Shown piece after piece: positions 35,756-46,373 of a stretch of 64,000 bases of DNA. Numbering within the stretch: the first letter of the stretch is position 1; each line of letters opens with the position of its first letter. The notes beneath the pieces are model-generated. The model saw nothing but the letters and a program-made list of their open reading frames with translations, was not told the DNA's origin and searched no databases. Position numbers and translations under genes: made by a program. This stretch comes from Liolophura sinensis. Its lineage: Eukaryota > Mollusca > Polyplacophora > Chitonida > Chitonidae. The stretch lies in assembly GCF_032854445.1 (NCBI RefSeq), contig NC_088307.1, positions 27,754,547-27,818,546 on the forward strand, given 5' to 3'.

Positions 35756-36700
35756 CAGTGTTTTTTGACGTGAATGGTAACTCTACAAATTATTATTTAA
35801 TCAGCAAATCGTATGGGTCCTTGGGACGTGTCATGTTAATGGCACTAATATCACCATGCCGCGCCACTGGAACCCTAAGCTCTTCAGTCTAGGTGGAAAA
35901 AGAAAACATAGCAGGATTAGCGTGACGTCACACCGGAAACAACAGCCACATAGGGCTGTAGAGAAAAGTAGAGTCTGACTGGTTAAAATCGATAACATGG
36001 AGAAGTTTTTTATGGTGGATTTTTGAAACGTTGGGTGGGATATTTTATCGATCTATATTTATAGACCTATTTGGTCACGTGTTGTAGTTTCTGTTAATAC
36101 TGATCATAACTTTAAACCAAAAGAGCAATTTAACGTCAATAAATCTGCAAGAAACAATATCGTTTGTACCCGTAATGCTAAGAAAGGGTAAGTTTAAGGC
36201 CGTAGCTACTAAATATATTTATGGCATAAGCCATACTCGTATTTAACTTGTTATCTGACAAGAACAACCGTGAATATCCATATTTTGATACAATATATTG
36301 TATGTTGAAACCCATGATCAAGAAGAAAATACATCAAGCTGTATGTCATTGCCTTCACCTTCGTTTTCTATTTTGTGTGTGTGTGTGTTGGGGGGGGGGG
36401 GGGGTCAGTATTAAACGTATACGCCAATTATGTAATTTAGTTTTAAATATGGACATTTTTTCTGGAATTTTCAAACATTTCAAGCTCAAGAAAGTCAATG
36501 TAGAGTGTCGTAGATTTGTTTTTGCGAAAAGCACACACAAAAACATTTCCAAACGTTATTTTCCATGCCATGTTCAATGGTGCGTATTTCATGTCTGTAA
36601 AGTACACAGTTTTATTTTAATGCACAAAAATGACACACTGTTATTTCCCATTAACTTAACTGTAGGTGGAATTTTATTTACTGCTACTGATAAATTGCCG
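35756..36700. other. Non-coding spacer with a (GT)n/(G)n tract
   Basis: No gene is recognised. A 'tgtgtgtgtgtgtg' run followed by a G homopolymer of about 14 lies near 36,375-36,405. The 216-codon plus-strand frame that starts at 36,248 crosses this tract and continues into a 54-bp repeat, so I do not call it. Confidence 0.45.
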
Positions 36701-36845
36701 CCAAGCACTGTGTACAAAAATGGTCTGTATATACTGGTACTGAGAGAAGTGGCGCCAAGTACTGTGTACAAGAATGGATTGTATATACTGGTAATGATAG
36801 AAGTGCAGCCAAACACGGTGTACAAATATGGCTTGTATAGAGAAA
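36699..36845. repeat. 54-bp tandem repeat, about 2.7 copies
   Basis: Units start at 36,701, 36,755 and 36,809 with 'ccaag/aacactgtgtacaa' and contain 'tgtatatactggta'. The period is divisible by three, so it reads as an 18-residue repeat (STVYKNGLYILV) on the plus strand. This preserves an open frame without proving a gene. Confidence 0.8.
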
Positions 36846-36884
36846 TGAACTCCTGGTCGACATGTATAACGGGAAAAGCCACTT

Positions 36885-37012
36885 ATTTATTTATTTGATT
36901 GGTGTTTAACCCAGTTCCCCAAAACATTCCATTTATTCCACGGCGGTCAGCATTATGGTGAGAGGAGGCCAGCATCAGCTGGAATTGAACACACAGTGAC
37001 CGCATTGGTGAT
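36885..37012 (-). mobile_element. SINE fragment, minus orientation, internally deleted
   Basis: 'tttatttgattggtgtttaa', 'cacggcggtcagcattatgg' and 'tgagaggaggccagcatcag' are followed by 'attgaacacacagtgaccgc'. The middle 100 bp is missing. Confidence 0.75.
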
Positions 37013-37019
37013 ATGTTAT

Positions 37020-39940
37020 TTACAAAAATAGTCAAAACATTAGTTGTTTTGGTTTGTGTACATCGACATTCAACTGATAGGGTAATACCGACTAAGCCAC
37101 GAGAAGCTCCGCACAAAATTCAGGCAGAGTTTAGAAACACATATTATCTGAAGAATAATGTAGAACAATTCCATCTCTGAAGAATACAAAAGTCTTCTAT
37201 CCATACAGCTTTAGGAAAATGGCTACATAAACGTCCGAGAAAAATCAAAGTTATTGCCTTAATCATACGTTCGATAATCCTCAATCAGCAAAACTGTTCA
37301 CAGTTACTCTTACACAACCAAGTGGCCTTTCCTCACTGACGTTATTATTTGCATTTAATGAATCGCTTCAATTCCAATTTTCCTTTGTTGTTTTTGACTT
37401 TCTTCTTTATCTACTTTTTTGTTTTCCTTATTAGCCAAAATCACATCGTGTAAATTGTTTTGAGAGGTAAATATGTGAGATCATATATGTGCTTATATAC
37501 CTGATCGTACTTAACAATTTGTCAGTCATAAGACGCCGAGTCTTTAGTTGTGTGTACACACCTGTGGCAGGGCGAGTCCACGTCGCCAAGGGCGTGTGAT
37601 GAAGAAGCTAGACACTACACAACACCCCACCATGTCACATTATACTAACACCGGGCTAACCAGTCCTGTTTCCTCGTTCTGACCTCGTTTTGGCTGCGCG
37701 CCAAACGAGGCAGCGATAAGCAACAATCTTGAAGTCTTTGGCATGACAGCCTATAGCCTATATCTTTTGGAGAGTTGCCTATATTGAGCCGTGTGTAAAA
37801 TCAGTCATACTCGCTACCAAAATTGTCTTTAGTCAGTGACAAGTAACAACACCAGCTCTATACGAGGATACGTTGGAAGTCAATATACTTGCAAGTAAAA
37901 TGAAGTTAAAAAAACTTTTTTAACAGCCGAATACAGGCTACGGGCTGAAAGAAATAGACTACAGTTCTAAAAAGCGTATACATAAGAAAGGCTGTGAAAG
38001 AAGTATACCGCGTACTCTTCAATGTCGGGTTGGTATAACATTTTAGTATGGGTGAAGGGATCCCTTGTATAGGCCTATACTAGATACGGCGGACAGGCAG
38101 TGGAGGTTTGATAAGACCACCGGGTTAGTATTACACTGCAGCTCGGTGAAGCAGAGAGACTTTCATGTCTCCGGCTTGGGTAAATACAATGACTTTTCCG
38201 CAATAGGTATATATGTGCCGTGTAAACTTTATGCACACATAGACTGAGCTAGATGACCTCGAATTTGTCACAAACAACATTAGCTTCTAGACGAATATAT
38301 ACTGATGTCCAAAAGAAATTATACAAATGCCATTTTAACTTGTTTCGTTTGGACACGCATGCATCTTTGCGTGAGCGTTCACGAAAATGTTTCTCTCATC
38401 ATGGAGTCTCATCTAGTTCTCACCATCATAAAACATCAGATATGTACATATCTCTTGCATATGCAACATGTTGTCGCCTTTGTTTGGTCGTCTCTCAAAG
38501 CCTTAGTAAATTTTCTTTTGGACGTCAGTATATTTAAATTCGTTTTCAGTGGTTAATGTAGTACACACAATGAACTCATTTAAGTACTCCTCGGTTTCAA
38601 CTTTGTACACATGGGATTAATGTTCTTCTGCATCAAAAGAGATTATGATTGTAAAATGTGATTCGTTTTGAACCGTGTGACCCTTTGGCTAAGGGAAAAC
38701 GTCAAAATGATTGGAATCCTTGTGTTTGAATGATAGCACACATGGATTGCTGTCATCACTGGTTTTGATATTGTGGCGATTTTGCTAGAGACAGTATATT
38801 ATTTCATATAATTGCATGGGAGGTTAGGGGTTAATTTTCTGCCTTGTCCATAACATAGACACAGGTTTTACCGGTAGAATGTAAATTTTTATGGGTTAGA
38901 CATATCCTTAAATTAAATTAGAATTTTTGTGGAATATTTTGAAATATATATATATTTTGTTTGTAACATATAGAGACAGGATATTTTGTGGACTCATAAG
39001 AGCAAGTTGTTTTTGGCGCCTTAATATAACTTTTGAAGGACACAGTTTCCGTGGACCCCTGTCCCTTCCAACGTAAGAATTTTAACACTTGATGACTTAA
39101 TTTGAACACCATATTTCACGTATAATACACTGACATGTTGAAGGAGTTTCTCTCCAAGCTTGGTGATCAGATATTGTTTGACTAGGTTGCAAACAACAGT
39201 TTTTTTTAGCGACCTTAAGTTTGGCGAAACATCCGCCATTGTTAATATTTTGAAGTGACAAATTCGAGTAGAGTTTCCATTACTTTTGGACATATTCTTG
39301 CTGTAACAAACCACCTACGGCATCTTTCCAGTTAAAACAACATTAGTACTCACTGACTGTGGCATGATTTTGGCATAAAACGTCCTTTGTACCAAGTTTA
39401 AGACACTAAATCATTTTTTTTTTGTGGTTGTTGTTGTTGCTTCGCCGCACACGATCGTCGTTCACGGTGAACTGCCGCTAGACGAGGTTGTCTACTTTAC
39501 GACATCCTTTAGTGTTAAACTCATATTGAAGAGTTTCAAAAGGGGCATTAACTTGTATTTGCGAAAGTAAATAGTTTCACTCTACAGGCTCATCTCCTTT
39601 CTACCTACAAGTTATTGTTCATCTTTCCATTATTGAGAAAAAGAAAAAAAAAATGTGCCATGACATTAGATACGCATGTACATGTATAGTATTTCTATAC
39701 ACAGATGTTGTTACTTTGGTATTAGCCAATCAGTGCTCTGAGTACCATCCTTGGTACTCATGAATATTTATGAGCGTAGACTATAAATACTGGGCAAATT
39801 CCCACTTTTAATCCCAGATGATCTCGGACCACCGTCGTGTTAACATCTAAATTTCCACCTAGTTAGCTTTCTAAGGCAGGTATTTTACATGTATATAAGC
39901 AGTCTAAAGTGGTAGCTAGATAAGTTGTCAACACTGAAGT
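37020..39940. other. AT-rich stretch with no recognised gene
   Basis: I see no family motif or spliced exon chain on either strand. A short GC-rich hairpin occurs at 37,683-37,710 (cctcgttttggc/gccaaacgagg). Several 60-97 codon frames exist but have no supporting features. Confidence 0.4.
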
Positions 39941-39949
39941 GGGATTTCA

Positions 39950-40330
39950 GCTTTAGAGCATACCTAGAGACAGTGGGACTGCTAGTTCCAAATTGTGACA
40001 CAAGTGTTCCCAGGCTGTGGGACTGACTTTCCCAGGCTGTGGGACTGACTTTCCCAGGCTGTGAGACTGATATTCCCAACCATGATTGAGACAGTATATC
40101 TCAATAGTTTGTAACTGGGATTTTCTGGACCAAAATTTTATAATTCCCAAGTATGAGCTGAAACATTTATACTGGGAGAATTTGTGCATAAGTGCCCCTG
40201 AGCAATAGTGGGACTGGGATTCCCAGTTTCGGCACAGTGAGACGCCGAGTCCCAGAATTTGGAACTCGTTTTCCCAAGTTATTAATGGACCAATTCTGGA
40301 ACTGTTACTCCCAGAGAAGACCTGAAAGTA
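39950..40330. repeat. Diverged repeat built on GGGACTG and TCCCAG words
   Basis: Three near-perfect 22-bp units, 'ggctgtgggactgactttcc' plus 'ca', lie at about 40,013-40,080. Around them, spaced motifs 'gtgggactgg', 'attcccag', 'ttcccaag' and 'ctcccagag' recur about every 60-65 bp, which suggests an older, longer unit. No coding function is inferred. Confidence 0.65.
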
Positions 40331-40339
40331 TTATTTACT

Positions 40340-41840
40340 GATAATGTCCCCACACATGGCTGACATATTGTCTATATAACACCAGTAGGACATACCACTA
40401 TCACAGCAGCACTAGGTTTAATACCTCCCTGAGATATCCTTAACACAGTTATCTGAACCATCTGAAGTACAGATGTTGTGCTTGTACACAGTACTGGCAC
40501 TTTTACATATATATATATTAACATACTCCTGTCACTCTATTTTAATAAAACTGTTGCTGCTGTTTGTTGAACCTTAAAAATCGGACTTTTCTTGGTTACT
40601 CGAAGTTCAGAGCTAACTAGTGGTTTTCCCAAACATACTACTGAATGACACGGACTGACCGAGCTGACATTCAAAAGAATCCATAGTAGCGAACGTCTCC
40701 AGCAGTATACAGATATTGTTCCAGAGTTCGACACTGGGTGATTCACGCTACCAATATTGTGCTTTCCCCTGTAGTAAATGGTGTGATTTGGAACTGGGAT
40801 ATCTGTATCATTAGAAAGATATATATATATATAAAAAAACAAATCGCTACAATATGAAACGATGGCTTTACAAGTATGGATCTGGAATAAAAAGTGTTGA
40901 AGCAGTGGTGGAAATTACTCGGTAAAAACGCCATTTGGTATCTCAAAGCATTATACTTCCGTATCGGGACTATCCGCCCTGAGCTTGGGTGACAGCCTAA
41001 AGCTTTCTCATATCACCTCTTCTGATACTCCGAAGGGGAAAGTCGCTTCCAATCCATGCACAACGCAGCTCCCAGTTGGACCAGATTAGATAAGGTGGAT
41101 CCTCTTTCTTGCACACAACGACTCACACATGTACTGAAGGTTAACCTCTTTTAGCTCCGGCCTAAGTTACGGCGTGTAAATGTACATACTTGGATGGAAA
41201 GTTAAGCGTGCTTTGTTAACTCCTGTATGTTGGGCCCTCATGCAAGGATTGAATGTTAGACCCTTTTTAACTTTTTAGTCCAAGGTATGGTGTGTACATT
41301 TTTTTCGCTGATGTAAATTGGGCTCTTCAACGAAGTTGCGTGTTTACGGGAGTGGGGTGTATATTTGAATTCCCCTATCATTTTGGTGTGTCTAACACGA
41401 TTTTGTTCACGTATCTCCTCCCGCATTGCTAATCCAATTTTAATGAAACTTGCCATCCATTTGGCCTATTTTCTAAACTTTTTCATGCTGAAGTTTGATT
41501 GCAATTGGGTAATCACTTTCATGATTACACCCATTTAAGACATTGAGTAATTCTGTTTTATCATGTATTCAGATTTTGTCCATGTAACAATTCCTAAAGT
41601 AATAACATTTCCATAAAACACAGGAATCATCCTTCCTCTCATCTATTGTGTTAAGTTTAATTACATTCGGGTAATTATTTTAATAATTATTTTAGTAATC
41701 ACTCCCGTTCAGGTACTTAATGCAATAATGGGTCCCTGGAGCTTTGTGTATATTTTTTACATCATTTAAATATCTAAGTCCTTAATAATAATGACAGTTA
41801 TCTATAATAGTCTGTAAATAGACAAACAGGGCGTTTTTCT
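40340..41840. other. Non-coding spacer
   Basis: Nothing recognisable beyond short AT microsatellites at about 40,509 and 40,823 and scattered low-complexity sequence. Open frames of 66-101 codons lack any domain signal. Confidence 0.35.
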
Positions 41841-41844
41841 TCTC

Positions 41845-42505
41845 CACCGCATCAGCAACGGCTCCGGACAAAGTTTGCTGGAGCGATGACGTCATCCCTG
41901 GTACAGTTTTTCTTTCTACTTTAAAGGAAAATGGACAAATGAAAAAAAAATATGTTTAAAAGCAATGACAATGCCTTTTGATATTGTTCTGTTATGTGCT
42001 TCCATAGATGCACAAGGATTTGAGTTTTCTCTTGCTCTTTACTGTTTTGGGTTCTTCCATACTAATCCAAGATTGTTACTAGTTTTCAAAAAACATATAC
42101 GGCATTTAGATAATATCAGTGTGGCGTATTCGGGCTTCCGTAGATTTTTACTACACGGCATTTTGGAGGTATGAGTTTTATTTATTCCATAATAAATACT
42201 ATGTTTAAGAAATATTACTACTCTGCCAATAGAGATTGCTTCGCATTGTTTCAAAAAAATTTATTTTCTATCAAAACAAAAAGTTATGATGGTTCCATTC
42301 AACATTTAGGCTTTGCGCGATTAACCCGCGCGTCATGTGGAAAAGCAGGTAGATAGCTCGGTCTCTAAACTTACATCATCTGAAAATCTCCATTACTCAT
42401 GACTTAAACTTGTCACAAGAATCATCAAAATACGTTCTACAATATAACTCCACTTCATCAGCAACTGCTCTGGACATAGCTTGCTGGAGCGATGACGTCA
42501 ACCCT
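41845..42505. repeat. Pair of direct repeats, about 55 bp, 600 bp apart
   Basis: 'catcagcaacggctccggac' then 'aaagtttgctggagcgatga' at 41,851-41,895, and 'catcagcaactgctctggac' then 'atagcttgctggagcgatga' at 42,456-42,500, both continuing 'cgtca'. They could be terminal repeats of a small element or the edges of a duplication. The interval holds no recognised gene. Confidence 0.55.
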
Positions 42506-42509
42506 TGTG

Positions 42510-43835
42510 TCTATTTAAATTAAGGCTTATACAATATTTATGGTACGGACTAAAGTGAAAACACATATCCCGTTATTTGCTGTGTTACTGTGCACCAGAC
42601 ATGACCGAACAATAAAACAGAAAAATTGTCGGAAATGACATCCCTGTTTTTGTGATGGTTAGTCAGGGGAGATAAATCTAGGGGCGTAAAACAATCGGTT
42701 TAGAGTTACTTCCCCTGAACGGTTCAATCACTGTCTGTGCATATACTATACATCACAGAGACAACATATGTTCTGTCCTCCCACAATTTTCTGCGATACC
42801 ATGTCCAGAAAAATACATCACCGTGAATGACAATTGCTTTCTTCACTGTTTTGAATAGAATGCTAAATCATTTCGTTTAATTTGTAACGCAATGTAATTT
42901 TTGCCTTGAGGAAAAGCGTTAATGTCGCCATTTCATCATGGTATTTGACATTTTGAATTTGCAGAATCGGGCAATGTAACTCGGCAATCGAGCGGACTGA
43001 AAGCTCACGTCCATTCATTCCCCTGGAAGACCTCTTATTCTCCTCACAGCAGTATTTGCACTATTATATGTCATATTTTCAGTAAGGCGATACTACTTAC
43101 AAACGATGCTAATGATTTATGAAGCCAGGTGTGCATATTTTTTTTTTCACAAAGTACATAAGAATATAAATATCAAGATTACCAAGGTTTCTATCATAAT
43201 GCAGGCGATTTTTTGTGGATGCTTCTACCCAATGGTGCGTAGCGATTTGCATATAAAAGACCACTCAGCGAGGTGCTCGAAGGTTCCACACGGAAGTTTT
43301 TTTTCATTACGATAGCTGAGCATTTGCTCAGCCGTTCACAGGGTAGCAAATGCAACCCATAGTACACGGATTGAGAATTTAGTATTTGCATTTAAAGGAC
43401 CACTGCCCACAATTTAATCTTTTCCCACTGCAACAATTTATCACTCTATAACAGACAAAGTGTTTCCTCTGTAACCTTTATGCATCCAATAAACATTCGC
43501 ATCTGTTACAGTATATCAATATTGGCCTGTTTTGTTGATTTAATTGCTTGTTTTAGCACTACATAATTCCAGACTTATATATGTGTATGATAATAGTATT
43601 ACTTTACTTTATTTGGGTATAGATGTCGGTAATTGAGCGTATCACCTCATCTGAACATTATAACATACTGAGAACTGCTTGATCCGACGTGGCACCGTTG
43701 TTCTCTGAGCGCCTTGTTTGTAGAGCTTATCTACAAACAGTCATCTTAAGTTGTGTAGATACCCTGTACAAGAAGATTATGTTTGTCATATCTTTTCAAG
43801 GGATGGGTATGCAGTAAAACCGCCGTTTGGTGTGC
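42510..43835. other. Non-coding spacer
   Basis: No gene is recognised. One perfect 8-bp-stem hairpin, 'gctgagcatttgctcagc', lies at 43,315-43,332. Confidence 0.35.
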
Positions 43836-43837
43836 AA

Positions 43838-44128
43838 GGCAGGTGACTTTATATGTGGTGTGACTTTATATGTGGTGTAGAGTGCCCTTTGCTGCGTGAG
43901 GCAGCTGACTTTATATGTGAAGTGGTGTGCCTATTGGTGCGTGATGCAGGTAACTTTATATGTTGTGTGGTGTGGCTTTTGGTGCGTGAGGCAGCTGACT
44001 TTTATATGTGGTGTAGTGTGCCTTTTGGTGCGTGAGGCAGCTGACTCTATATGTGGTGTAGTGTGCCTTTTGCTGTGTGAGGCAGGTGACTTTATATGTG
44101 GGGGAGTGCGCCTTTAGGTGACTAAACA
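43838..44128. repeat. 45-bp minisatellite, about six copies
   Basis: The unit reads gtgcgtgaggcagctgactt then tatatgtggtgtagtgtgcc and ttttg. Copies vary in length at the edges. The 45-bp period gives 15-residue repeats in two plus-strand frames, and neither is called as a gene. Confidence 0.85.
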
Positions 44129-44307
44129 TGTGGTGAAGTGTGCTTTTTGATCAATACATCATACTCCACATGTATATATATATATTATCGTCATAGAAAT
44201 ATTTTTATCTAAAAGCCAGCCCGACATATGGCCCAGTGTGGTCAACCGTGGCCTGTTTGTTCGTGTACGTTTATTAGCAGTTAAGCCCAGCATTGTCTTT
44301 AGCCTAG

Positions 44308-44345
44308 GGGCCTCCGTGGCTCATTTGGTTAGCGCGTTAGCCTAG
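44308..44345 (+). mobile_element. SINE head fragment (A-box only)
   Basis: 'gggcctccgtggctcatttg' followed by 'gttagcgcgttagc', then unrelated sequence that repeats the preceding 'agcctaggctaa' words. It is too short to be functional. Confidence 0.6.
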
Positions 44346-44889
44346 GCTAAAGTCTTCAGCATTGTCTCTAGCTTAGGATAAACTCATCGGTTTTTGCGTC
44401 AGGACAAGATCCGTATCAAGATATATTTATTTCTTAAATGCTATGTTCCAGAATGTCTCCTTACACGAGGGTGGTCATTTTCATGGGTGTTCAATTCCAC
44501 GCTGTTCCCGTGGTAAACACCTTGGGCAAGTTAATGACGAACTCTCTGTGAATATCTCTGGCTTTATTTTACATTGATCCATGCTTAACCCTGTACTCAA
44601 GAATGTTTCAATTGTATGATGGTGGTTAATGCCTTGATGGAGGAAACCAACAAGCTTGTGAACTGGCATTTTACTGGCAACTTTGCCGCTTTTTACATAC
44701 AGATATGCTCATCATATCGGTGCAAGACAAGTCGTCGTCAACGACCGTTGGACTGTGCAAACGGCAACACGAGTGTCGGCTACAGCTTATTGCCAATTAT
44801 GTCGCACGAAAAGCGAGAGCGGGTTAACCTACAAACTCCCTGGCCCAGGCCGGAGTTGAACCCGCACCTCGTGTATACTGCCAACTGAA

Positions 44890-45155
44890 TATATTTAATT
44901 ATTTATTTCAGTGGTGGCTTACGCCATACCCAAGAATATTTCACTTACACAAGGGCGGCCAGCATTATGGTGGGAGGAAACCGGACAGAGCCCGGGGGAA
45001 ACCCACGACCATCCGCAGGTTGAGCCAAGATCTTCTCACTTACGTTCTAAGTGTAAGCCAGCATGAGCTGGACTTGAACTCACAGCGACCGCATTGGTGA
45101 GAGGCTCCTGGGTCATTACGCTGCGCCAGCGCGCTAACCAACTGAACTGAATTAC
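44890..45155 (-). mobile_element. Near full-length SINE, minus orientation
   Basis: It begins 'ttatttcagtggtggcttac' (altered tail), then has 'gggcggccagcattatggtg', 'acagagcccgggggaaaccc', 'gagctggacttgaactcaca' (B-box) and 'gcgcgctaaccaactgaact' (A-box side). The extreme head is lost. Confidence 0.9.
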
Positions 45156-45735
45156 AAGCCCTTTTACTACCCGATCGCAGCCAGTTGTCCATGTAAAGAT
45201 TTAGGCCTATTAATCAAGAGCAGATTTTTAGTGGTCTGGCCAAAGAGTAAAACTGAACTGTCAATAAGTGTTCTCATTTATTCACTTTTATTATTTTTTA
45301 TTGACTGTGTCTCAAGAGGGTACATTCTGTCTAAATGGTGATGGTCAGGTCTGTGCTAAAGGAAGCATAAAAAAACAAAAGCTGGATATTTGGAGGCTAA
45401 AAGGTTGCGGATCAGGATATTCGGGTTCAAATCCCTGTGTGAGTTGTACAGCCAAAGACACATACATAGACATACGTGATATCGAAGGCTGTCTAAATTG
45501 GGACCCTTGACAAAAAAGCCATGATGTTCTTGACATAATATTCAATTTAATATACGATGCAACATTGTTCTTGTTTTACACTTATTTTTCAAAAGGATCT
45601 TTGCCTGGATCAGTTGGCGTAAATATCACCCAGGCGCTGTGTGACTGCTTCGTGCTGAACCTTCTCCCCCAGGTCCATTATAGGTACACATATCTCACTA
45701 TATATGCAGCTGAGTCTCTTATAGGATTGAGCCTT
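45156..45735. other. Spacer between two SINEs, no recognised gene
   Basis: A tRNA B-box-like string, 'gggttcaaatcc', occurs near 45,425, but no cloverleaf or matching A-box was found. The 80-codon plus-strand frame has no family features. Confidence 0.35.
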
Positions 45736-45750
45736 CCTCTTTGCTATTCC

Positions 45751-46021
45751 GGGGGCCTCCGTGGCTCAGTCGGTTAGCGCGCTAGCGCAGCGTAGTGACC
45801 CAGAAGCCTCTCACCAATGCGGTCGCTGTGAGTTCAAGACCAGCTCATGCTGGCTTCCTCTCCGGCCGTACGTGGGAAGGTCTGCCAGCAACCTGCGGAT
45901 GGTCGTGGGTTTCCCCCGGGCTCTGCCCGGTTTCCACCCACCATAATGCTGGCCGCCGTCGTATAAGTGAAATATTCTTGAGTACGGCGTAAAACACCAA
46001 TCAAAAAAAAAAAAAAATCAA
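45751..46021 (+). mobile_element. Full-length SINE with 13-bp target site duplication
   Basis: It begins 'gggggcctccgtggctcagt' (A-box), includes 'gtgagttcaagaccagctca' (B-box), and ends 'gagtacggcgtaaaacacca' plus an A-rich tail. The duplication 'tctttgctattcc' lies at 45,738-45,750 and 46,022-46,034. Head, body and duplication are intact, so this is a recent LINE-mobilised insertion and a good reference copy. Confidence 0.95.
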
Positions 46022-46079
46022 TCTTTGCTATTCCTGTGGTGGAAAGAAAAAGGAATGACGTCACTGGCCAATAGATAAC

Positions 46080-46373
46080 CCATAAGAGCAGCCTAGGTCA
46101 CTATTGAAGGCCATAGCCTATAAGCGCGACCTCATTGGCCAACAGGTGTGCCATAACGGCGGTGTAGGTTATAATCAAAGGCCTCTGTCTATAAGCGGGA
46201 ACTGTCTAGACAATAGATGGCCCGCAAAGGTAGTGTAGACCATTGTCAAAATTGCCACAGCCTTTAAGTGGGAGGCTTCGATAACGTTACCAGGCATAGA
46301 ATATCACAAAATCGTTTTAATAATATATTGATCATTTTCCTAAATATTTTACTTATAAGATAGAAATACTCGG
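46080..46373. other. 3' flank of BRICHOS copy 3
   Basis: It contains imperfect repeats of 'tataagcgcgacctcattgg', 'tataagcgggaactgtctag' and 'tttaagtgggaggcttc', each followed by a 'gccataacgg'- or 'gcccgcaaagg'-like string, about 65-70 bp apart. No gene is seen. Confidence 0.45.

Noticed and set aside
36248-36898. 216-codon frame, the longest in the window
   Set aside because: It crosses a (GT)n/(G)n tract and a 54-bp tandem repeat and ends in a SINE; no domain or splice support.
43853-44117. Cys/Trp-rich 60- and 73-codon frames
   Set aside because: They are by-products of the 45-bp minisatellite, open in more than one frame.
45751-45850. tRNA gene calls at SINE heads (also at 49.9, 58.8 and 63.9 kb)
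   Set aside because: A-box and B-box are present, but no anticodon arm or acceptor stem pairing fits. They are SINE promoters.
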